Source: DUUI01 sp964345765 (GTDB lineage: Bacteria; Bacillota_I; Bacilli_A; Erysipelotrichales; Erysipelotrichaceae). Taken from it: a stretch of DNA of 10,157 bases. Shown here piece after piece: positions 1 to 5,320 of this stretch; within the stretch, counting starts at the first letter, position 1, and each line of letters begins with the position of its first letter. The position numbers and the translations under genes were made by a program. Under the pieces are notes generated by a model. That model was not told where the DNA came from and made no database searches. It was given only the letters and a program-made list of their open reading frames with translations. Location: contig CAYFSJ010000034.1 in assembly GCA_964345765.1 (NCBI GenBank), positions 1-10,157 on the forward strand. Direction: 5' to 3'.

Positions 1-20
1 ATTTTTAACGCTTTTGTGCG

Positions 21-324
21 CTAAGTCTCCAACAAGAAATTCAACATATTAACTGGATAAAACGCAATCCCATCTTTGTGTTGGACATCTTTTTTAGAAA
101 GTAGCACCAATCGATTAACCAGCTATTAGTGATTCATGCTTACCAAAACCAGATGACTTCACCTCAACGACATCCAGCTTCTTTTCTTTAAAAATCAAAA
201 ATCCACTTCATAATAATGGGTGCTCTTTTTTTATCCCAGGTATGTCTCGATCACTACCAACAATCTTCTGTGCCACCACATTTTCATATAAATAACCTAA
301 TTTAGCAGGTAAAGCATCAACAAA
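21..324 (-). pseudogene. Decayed C-terminal remnant of a DUF4143-type AAA family ATPase
   Basis: No open frame spans this stretch, but the minus strand spells the C-terminus of DUF4143 ATPases in broken order across all three frames. From 324 downward one frame reads LPAKLGYLYENVVAQ. A second frame near 238-227 reads WDKK, a third at 224-198 reads STHYYEVDF, and the first resumes with LIFKEKKLDVVEVKSSG and GKHESL to about 130. After an apparent loss of roughly ten codons, the third frame reads NRLVLLSKKDVQHKDG and then AFYPVNMLNFLLE before TAG at 21-23. GYLYEN, YEVDF and VEVKSSG are the conserved blocks of the family, whose members are predicted P-loop ATPases of uncertain role. The ATP-binding N-terminal half is absent. 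The order of blocks is collinear with the family, so this is decay by several frameshifts and a deletion, not chance. It is not expected to be functional. Confidence 0.85.
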
Positions 325-370
325 TTACATCCTACAAGATGTCATTTCTTCAACATTCTGTGATTCATTC

Positions 371-1177
371 TTAATTATTTTCTTGAAAAGTCGAAGCCTT
401 CAACAACTTAAAGTAGATAAAGATAACTCTAGCCATATAGACTAACGGGAATAATGCGGTCCCCCATAAAGGATTAACTAAACCTACCATAGCCGATAAT
501 AAGGCTGGTGAGAACATCGCCAAGACCATCATCGTTAACATCTCTTTAAAACTAATCTTATTTCTAAAACGATTAGCATTAATGGCCATAAAGACCAACG
601 AAATCAACAAGACATAAATGATGTACTGAATAAAGACCGACATATAAATAATTGGAATTTGAGTATTCAACGTGCTTTGACTCACATTTTGAATAAAATG
701 TTCAACCAACGTCTGATCATCAATATTCTCAGTCTCTTTTAATTGTAAGAGCGAATCAAACGAATTGCCCTCTAACAATGAATAATCACCACTTATATTG
801 GCATTAGGATTATACAGAATAATTCGCTGATCACTAAACATAACATATTCATTAGCAACATCAATATCCTGATTTTCTTTGGCATTAATATAATAGGTAA
901 TCCCATCAATTTCTTTCTCAGTAAAAGGTTGTTGGCAACTTAATTGTTGATTTGTAAAGGCACAATCAAACTCCTCAAACACCTCAATTAAACCCGTTTT
1001 CAACTTAGGGAACTGTTGACCTAATTGTTGAGGGGTCTCAAGCAACCTCGCCGTAACGAATGGTGTCGCAATCATTAATACAGACACAAAGAAAATAATC
1101 AAAGCGAAAAACCACTTTGTTCTTCGCTGTTTGATTATTTCTTGATTACTAAACAATATTTTATAAAAGGAGTTCAT
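371..1177 (-). CDS. DUF1189 family membrane protein, maltodextrin-operon associated (streptococcal MalA-like)
   Basis: A 268-residue integral membrane protein of unknown biochemical function. Seen in the sequence: a short basic N-terminus (KQRRTK), a first membrane segment at about residues 22-40, an extracytoplasmic domain at about 45-174, and three further hydrophobic segments at about 175-199, 212-234 and 238-258. This one-plus-three arrangement and the length match DUF1189 proteins. Members of that family sit beside maltodextrin genes in streptococci, where one is called MalA (family knowledge, from memory). Cys72 and Cys81 in the outer domain could form a disulfide. It is the last gene of the malF-malG operon. 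Its ATG shares its A with the malG stop (TAATG), with AAGGG (1181-1185) just upstream, so translation is probably coupled to malG. A role as an accessory or sensory partner of the transporter is inference from position only. No strong terminator is visible downstream. Confidence 0.8.
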   Translation of the reverse strand: MNSFYKILFSNQEIIKQRRTKWFFALIIFFVSVLMIATPFVTARLLETPQQLGQQFPKLKTGLIEVFEEFDCAFTNQQLSCQQPFTEKEIDGITYYINAKENQDIDVANEYVMFSDQRIILYNPNANISGDYSLLEGNSFDSLLQLKETENIDDQTLVEHFIQNVSQSTLNTQIPIIYMSVFIQYIIYVLLISLVFMAINANRFRNKISFKEMLTMMVLAMFSPALLSAMVGLVNPLWGTALFPLVYMARVIFIYFKLLKASTFQENN

Positions 1178-2076
1178 TAACCCTTATCGGCTCCAGCCGT
1201 TAATCCATGGACCATGAAGCGTTGCATGTAGAATTGAATCGCCATAATCGGAATCGCAATTAACAGAGCACCCGCCATAAATCGCAACGGATTATAGAAC
1301 ATCGTATCAAATGGATCGGTCGTTCTAAAGAGCCACATCGAAACAGTCTGATTTCGTGTCTGTAAGAAGACAGACTGTAACATATAGTCCATCCAAGGAG
1401 TCATAAAGGCATTAATCGCAATAAACCCAATAATTGGAACAATCAGAGGCATCAAAATCTTACGCAGTGTCTGCATCTTAGAAGCCCCATCAATCTCAGC
1501 CGCCTCATCCAAGGATTTTGGAATAGACTGCATGAAACCACGAATTAAGAAGGTATTATACGGAATTGACCCCGTAATATAAATAATCGCCAATGTATAC
1601 GGACTATTCAACCAACCAAAAGTATCAAAGATAAAGAATAAGGCCAACATCCCCATAAAGGACGGGAACATTTGAAGCACCATCATCGTTAACAATAACG
1701 GTTTCTTCCCCTTAAAGCGTAAACGAGAGAAGACATACCCAGAAATTACCGCCATGATAATAACACCAACCGTATTAATCAAAGCTAAAATAAAGGTTCT
1801 AACAAACGCCGCTTGATAGTCTGGTAAACCAGGCCCCGTATGAGTCTTATGCGAGAAGATAAACTCAAAGTGTTGTGTCGTAAACTTCGAAGGATCAGGC
1901 AGAATAGGCACCGCATCCAAAGTACGACCAGGCGTAAAGGCCGCTGAAATCATCCATAAGACAGGCACTAAACAAACCACGACCATGAAAATGAGCCAAG
2001 CATAGGAAGCAAAACCACCTAGGAATCGCCATAGCGAGAATTTTCGCTTATTCACTTCTAATGTATTCTGTGTCAT
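1177..2076 (-). CDS. malG: Maltose/maltodextrin ABC transporter permease MalG
   Basis: One of two transmembrane subunits of a maltose/maltodextrin importer, expected to pair with MalF in the cytoplasmic membrane. The 299-residue protein has six hydrophobic segments, beginning at about residues 24-47 and ending near 268-285. The cytoplasmic EAA loop that docks on the ATPase is intact at about 191-211 (EAAEIDGAS, then the terminal LMPL). The C-terminal GLTAGADKG is typical of MalG. I chose the ATG at 2076-2074 because GGGAGGAA lies six bases upstream (core GGAGG, 2083-2087). A longer in-frame reading to 2136 would add 20 residues (MWRFSRLL...), overlap malF by 59 bases and lack family similarity. 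The gene starts one base after the malF stop and its own stop overlaps the next start, so it is co-transcribed. Sugar specificity is inferred from the neighbouring alpha-glucan enzymes. Confidence 0.92.
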   Translation of the reverse strand: MTQNTLEVNKRKFSLWRFLGGFASYAWLIFMVVVCLVPVLWMISAAFTPGRTLDAVPILPDPSKFTTQHFEFIFSHKTHTGPGLPDYQAAFVRTFILALINTVGVIIMAVISGYVFSRLRFKGKKPLLLTMMVLQMFPSFMGMLALFFIFDTFGWLNSPYTLAIIYITGSIPYNTFLIRGFMQSIPKSLDEAAEIDGASKMQTLRKILMPLIVPIIGFIAINAFMTPWMDYMLQSVFLQTRNQTVSMWLFRTTDPFDTMFYNPLRFMAGALLIAIPIMAIQFYMQRFMVHGLTAGADKG

Positions 2077-2077
2077 A

Positions 2078-3607
2078 TTATTCCTCCCAAATCGCTTTGT
2101 TTCGGGCAAGGTTAGCAACCGAGAAAACCGCCACAAAGATGAAGATTAGTATTGAATACACCGCCGCAACATTATACAGCTGTGCATTTTGATTAAACGA
2201 TAATTTAAAGATCCACGAAATTAAGATATCTGTCTGACCAGGAATTCCCCCCATGACCTTCATCGTTTGAGGAACCTCCGAATAAACCCATGCAGGTCCA
2301 CCACCTGTCAGATAATAGATTGACCCAAAGTTATTAAAGTTATGGGTAAAAGTCATAACAATCGCAGGAGCCGTCCCCCTTAAGACCAGTGGCAGGGTAA
2401 TCGCCTTAAACTTACGCCAACCCGTCGCACCATCAATTGATGCCGCCTCATATAAATCTTTAGGAATCGTTGTTAACGTTCCTGTAATTAACATCATAAA
2501 GTATGGAGCCCCCAACCATAAGTTAACTAAAATAACTACAAACTTAGCCAGTGTTCCATTATATGTTTGAGAGAACCAGTAAATAGGATTATCCGGTTGT
2601 CCCTGTAAACCAATATTATATAAGAACTGTGAGACACCCTCCATTGAGTTTGTCGCATATAAAATCTTATTAATCAATCCTTGAGTATCAAAGGCATTCT
2701 TAAACACCATCAAAGAAATCATTCCTGGAACAGCCCAAGGAATAATCATAATGGTACGCCAGAAACGCTTCGCCTTAACCGGTTTTGACTCAATCACTAA
2801 CGCATTAATAAAACCTAAGGCATAACAAGTGACTGAGGCCATCACCGCAAATATCGCTGTCCATAATAAGACTCGACCAAAAATACTAAACCAAGCAGGA
2901 TCTGAAACCACTTGAGTAAAGTTACTAAAACCAACCCATTCAATCAAGCGAGATGGTGGCATAATTCGATAGGTATAGTTGGTGAAGGCTAGTAAGAATG
3001 AGAACAATACCGGAATAACGGTAAACATCGCAATCAATGAAACAACCGGCACCAACAATAACCATGGTAGTAAATCATCGTAGAGTTCTTTAAAGAATTC
3101 TTTTCCTTTTAAAGAAACATATTTCCCTTCATTCATTCGCTTACGCGTAAAATACGCATCCTTAATGTTTACGATCCATGCGCCAACTAAGACTGAAAGA
3201 ATGACAACAGCAATCAAACCGGCAATCAGTAAACTAACTGAGTTATCGGCTGAAAGCCAAGGAATATTTTTATGGAAAGTGACCGTTTCCATTCCACGGT
3301 ATGGTTGTTTCCAAACGAGCTCCCCTAAAGTGACTAAGCCCCAAATACCACGGGTAAACATTCCACCGTAATCACGGAAAAAGAAGAATCGGCCATCAGA
3401 GCCCATAGGGCTAGAGACCACTTCAGATGGATAATATTGATAAGATCCTGTTAATAGTTCAATCAAAACGAAGACTATTAAAATAGAAAAAAAGAATAAC
3501 GCTTTGCCTTTTTGTTTGTTCCTTAATTGTCCTGCTCCCATTAATACTGCTGAGAGTATGCCAGAAACCAAAGCGTCCTTGTCGCGGGTGCGATCTTTAG
3601 GACTCAT
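2078..3607 (-). CDS. malF: Maltose/maltodextrin ABC transporter permease MalF
   Basis: The second membrane subunit of the importer, 509 residues. The permease core runs from about residue 180 to the end: membrane segments near 182-206, 244-268, 284-303, 354-378, 408-422 and 477-500, with the EAA loop at 387-407 (EAASIDGATG then ITLPL). GGGPAW near 435-440 lies in the outer loop before the last helix. An N-terminal extension of about 175 residues precedes the core: a short hydrophobic turn (GILSAVLMGAGQL, 16-28), a helix at about 36-54, an outer segment of about 65 residues, and a helix at about 124-146. This makes it longer than the roughly 430-450 residues I expect for Gram-positive MalF proteins. 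The start is supported by AAGGAGG ending seven to eight bases before the ATG. It is the first gene of the malF-malG-DUF1189 operon. No binding-protein gene precedes it, although malE usually does. Confidence 0.92.
   Translation of the reverse strand: MSPKDRTRDKDALVSGILSAVLMGAGQLRNKQKGKALFFFSILIVFVLIELLTGSYQYYPSEVVSSPMGSDGRFFFFRDYGGMFTRGIWGLVTLGELVWKQPYRGMETVTFHKNIPWLSADNSVSLLIAGLIAVVILSVLVGAWIVNIKDAYFTRKRMNEGKYVSLKGKEFFKELYDDLLPWLLLVPVVSLIAMFTVIPVLFSFLLAFTNYTYRIMPPSRLIEWVGFSNFTQVVSDPAWFSIFGRVLLWTAIFAVMASVTCYALGFINALVIESKPVKAKRFWRTIMIIPWAVPGMISLMVFKNAFDTQGLINKILYATNSMEGVSQFLYNIGLQGQPDNPIYWFSQTYNGTLAKFVVILVNLWLGAPYFMMLITGTLTTIPKDLYEAASIDGATGWRKFKAITLPLVLRGTAPAIVMTFTHNFNNFGSIYYLTGGGPAWVYSEVPQTMKVMGGIPGQTDILISWIFKLSFNQNAQLYNVAAVYSILIFIFVAVFSVANLARNKAIWEE
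2081..2088 (-). promoter_or_regulatory. Ribosome binding site deciding the malG start
   Basis: On the minus strand this reads GGGAGGAA, four bases before the ATG at 2076 and inside the last codons of malF. It is the only strong Shine-Dalgarno match near the possible malG starts and favours the 299-residue protein over the 319-residue reading. Confidence 0.85.
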
Positions 3608-3632
3608 TTGTCTTCCTCCTTATTTTTAATTT

Positions 3633-3641
3633 ATTATAGCA
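3633..3641 (-). promoter_or_regulatory. Extended -10 promoter of the malF-malG-DUF1189 operon
   Basis: The minus strand carries TGC followed by a perfect TATAAT (TATAAT at 3638-3633). The TG motif makes it an extended -10, which tolerates a poor -35; the hexamer 17 bases upstream (TCAAAA, 3661-3656) is indeed weak. Transcription would start near 3626, giving a leader of only about 18 bases with the AAGGAGG in it. The -35 zone touches the dyad at 3659-3672. Confidence 0.7.
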
Positions 3642-3658
3642 CAACAAAAGATAATTTT

Positions 3659-3672
3659 TGATAGCGATATCA
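3659..3672. promoter_or_regulatory. Operator-like dyad with central CG (cre or MalR type candidate)
   Basis: The 14 bases TGATAGCGATATCA form an interrupted palindrome: arms TGATA and TATCA, and a central CG. The layout is that of LacI/GalR-family operators, and it departs from the CcpA cre consensus TGWAARCGYTWWCA at two positions. It overlaps the -35 zone of the malF promoter and lies upstream of the divergent GH13 gene, a sensible place for sugar-dependent control of both. Which protein binds, if any, cannot be told from sequence. Confidence 0.5.
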
Positions 3673-3690
3673 TTCCAAACAAAGAAGATT

Positions 3691-3709
3691 TTGATAGAAT
3701 AGATATCAA
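3691..3709. repeat. Inverted repeat TTGATA-N7-TATCAA at the GH13 gene promoter
   Basis: Perfect 6-base arms TTGATA (3691-3696) and TATCAA (3704-3709) flank a 7-base spacer. The half-sites are the same as in the dyad at 3659-3672, but the spacer is longer and lacks the central CG. It covers the probable -10 and start region of the plus-strand GH13 gene and abuts its ribosome binding site, so it could be a second operator. In AT-rich DNA a repeat of this size can also arise by chance. Confidence 0.35.
3692..3700 (+). promoter_or_regulatory. Probable extended -10 promoter of the GH13 gene
   Basis: TGATAGAAT on the plus strand fits an extended -10: TG, one base, then TAGAAT (one mismatch to TATAAT). 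No good -35 is seen 16-18 bases upstream (ATTCCA at 3672-3677). Transcription would begin around 3707, directly before the AAGGAG at 3708-3713, leaving a leader of about a dozen bases. That is short, so the call is tentative. Confidence 0.4.
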
Positions 3710-3718
3710 GGAGACATT

Positions 3719-5320
3719 ATGAACAAAATTATTAACCATTATTTAACACCAATCAATGCATTAGACTGTCATATTAAAGTAAAAACAACCCCTGACATTC
3801 AATCGATTATTATCTATTATGGCGATCCCCATGATTATAAGAAAATTAACGATACCACCTACAAATGGAATCATCAAGAAGTAGAAATGTCACTTGATCA
3901 AACCTCCATCCATAATCATTATTTTAGCGCAACCATTACTAATAAAAATAAACGCTTTAAATATTACTACAAGCTTATTATGGATGATTCAACCATCTTT
4001 TATGGCCAAAAAGGCTACTTTAAAGACGATACAAACCTCGATATCTACGCCACCTTCTATTTCCCTTACCTCCATGAACATGAAATCTTTAGTCCTACCT
4101 CGTGGGTTAAAGATCAAATCTGGTGTCAAATCTTTGTCGATCGATTCAGAAAATCACCTCAACAAAACCAACTTGATTTAATGGAATGGGAAAGCACACC
4201 CGTTACAAATAAAAAACATTATGGTGGGGACCTTCAAGGAATCATCAGTGAACTGGACCATCTTAAAGAACTCGGCTTTACCGGCCTCTATTTAACCCCT
4301 ATCTTTAAATCACCTAGCACTCATAAATACAACACGACCGATTATTTTGAAATCGATGAATTCTTTGGAAACAAAGAAGACTTAAAACAATTAGTCGAAG
4401 CCTGCCATCAAAGAGATATGAAAATCATCTTGGATGCGGTCTTTAATCATTCAGGCACACAGTTTAAACCCTTTAAAGATGTCTTAGAAAAGAAAGAACA
4501 ATCCAAGTATAAAGATTGGTTTCACATCCAAAGCTTTGATCCCTTTGAATATGAAACATTCTCGATCGTTAAAGATATGCCCAAACTAAATACCAACAAT
4601 CCAGAGGTTCAAGAAACTTTGCTCTCTGTCTTACATTACTATTTAAAAGAGTTTAACATCGACGGATGGCGTTTTGATGTGGCCAATGAATTAGACCACA
4701 CTTTTATTAGACGCATAAATCAAGAAATCAAAAGAGACTATCCAAGTGCTTATCTCTTAGCTGAGATATGGCATGATCCAATCGATTTTGTCGGCTACAA
4801 CCAGTTTGATGGCATAATGGAATATGAAAAAGCCTTTGTCTTTAATGAATTTTTAAACGAAACTATCAGCATCGATGAGACGATTGGGCGTTTGAGTGAT
4901 ATTAATTATCGCACACCTATAAACACTCAACAAGATCAGTTTAATCTAATTGACTCACATGACACCAAACGTCTTATTAATATGGTAAATCATGATCAAG
5001 ATAAAGCTTTGATGGCGCTTATGTTCTTATCTTTACAAAAGGGCTCCATTTGTTTATTTTATGGCACACATTATTTCTTAGAGGGAGAAAACGATCCGTA
5101 TTGTCGAGTCTGTTATCCTTTAAATCCAACTCATGAACAACTTGAATCATCAAAACAAGTTAAAAACATCTTGGATTTTAGAAAACAATTTAACCATATT
5201 ATTAACTACGAAGACTATCGACTAGAAAAAAGCGAACAAGCTCTTCTTGTTCACTTCAGTTTATTTACGATTAAATTTGATCTAAACTCAAACACTTACT
5301 CAATCATCTGGCAACAATAA
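3719..5320 (+). CDS. GH13 alpha-glycosidase of the neopullulanase/cyclomaltodextrinase type
   Basis: A cytoplasmic alpha-glucan hydrolase of 533 residues, without a signal peptide. Residues 1 to about 115 form a CBM34-like N-terminal domain, followed by VKDQIWCQIFVDRF, where the catalytic barrel begins. All GH13 regions are present: DAVFNHSG (239-246), GWRFDVANE with nucleophile Asp320 and Arg318, acid/base Glu349 in LLAEIWHD, and His414-Asp415 in DSHDTKR. MPKLN at 287-291 is the signature of the neopullulanase/cyclomaltodextrinase/maltogenic amylase group (GH13_20). Expected substrates are cyclodextrins, maltodextrins and perhaps pullulan; the exact preference cannot be read. It is about 50 residues shorter than usual relatives of about 585, mainly through compact N- and C-terminal domains. 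AAGGAG sits five bases before the ATG. It is transcribed divergently from malF, probably with shared regulation, and its last 17 bases overlap the convergent pullulanase gene. Confidence 0.9.
   Translation: MNKIINHYLTPINALDCHIKVKTTPDIQSIIIYYGDPHDYKKINDTTYKWNHQEVEMSLDQTSIHNHYFSATITNKNKRFKYYYKLIMDDSTIFYGQKGYFKDDTNLDIYATFYFPYLHEHEIFSPTSWVKDQIWCQIFVDRFRKSPQQNQLDLMEWESTPVTNKKHYGGDLQGIISELDHLKELGFTGLYLTPIFKSPSTHKYNTTDYFEIDEFFGNKEDLKQLVEACHQRDMKIILDAVFNHSGTQFKPFKDVLEKKEQSKYKDWFHIQSFDPFEYETFSIVKDMPKLNTNNPEVQETLLSVLHYYLKEFNIDGWRFDVANELDHTFIRRINQEIKRDYPSAYLLAEIWHDPIDFVGYNQFDGIMEYEKAFVFNEFLNETISIDETIGRLSDINYRTPINTQQDQFNLIDSHDTKRLINMVNHDQDKALMALMFLSLQKGSICLFYGTHYFLEGENDPYCRVCYPLNPTHEQLESSKQVKNILDFRKQFNHIINYEDYRLEKSEQALLVHFSLFTIKFDLNSNTYSIIWQQ
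5226..5256 (-). terminator. Intrinsic terminator of the pullulanase gene, embedded in the opposing GH13 gene
   Basis: On the minus strand GAACAAG (5252-5246), loop AAGAG (5245-5241) and CTTGTTC (5240-5234) form a perfect 7-bp stem. A U-G pair and a G-C pair extend it to 9 bp, and two further A-U pairs can borrow from the T-run. Six T follow at once (5231-5226). It lies about 50 bases past the pullulanase TGA. The whole element is inside the coding sequence of the plus-strand GH13 gene (its residues around 503-513). The plus strand has no T-run after the stem, so it should act in one direction only. Confidence 0.8.

Noticed and set aside
327..342. ACATC/GATGT hairpin after the DUF1189 gene as operon terminator
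   Set aside because: The stem is only 5 bp with a 6-base loop, and no T-run follows on the minus strand (AATTTG). Not a credible intrinsic terminator.
3165..3371. Plus-strand open frame of 68 codons
   Set aside because: It lies wholly inside malF on the opposite strand, has no ribosome binding site of note and no family features. It is a shadow frame.
3894..4181. Plus-strand open frame of 95 codons in another frame of the GH13 gene
   Set aside because: It is nested in a gene with intact catalytic motifs, and its composition is low in complexity and unlike a protein domain.
5304..5306. TGA read as tryptophan (Mycoplasma code), extending pullulanase
   Set aside because: The pullulanase C-terminus is complete at this TGA, tryptophans in conserved motifs use TGG, and a terminator follows about 50 bases later. 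The standard code fits.
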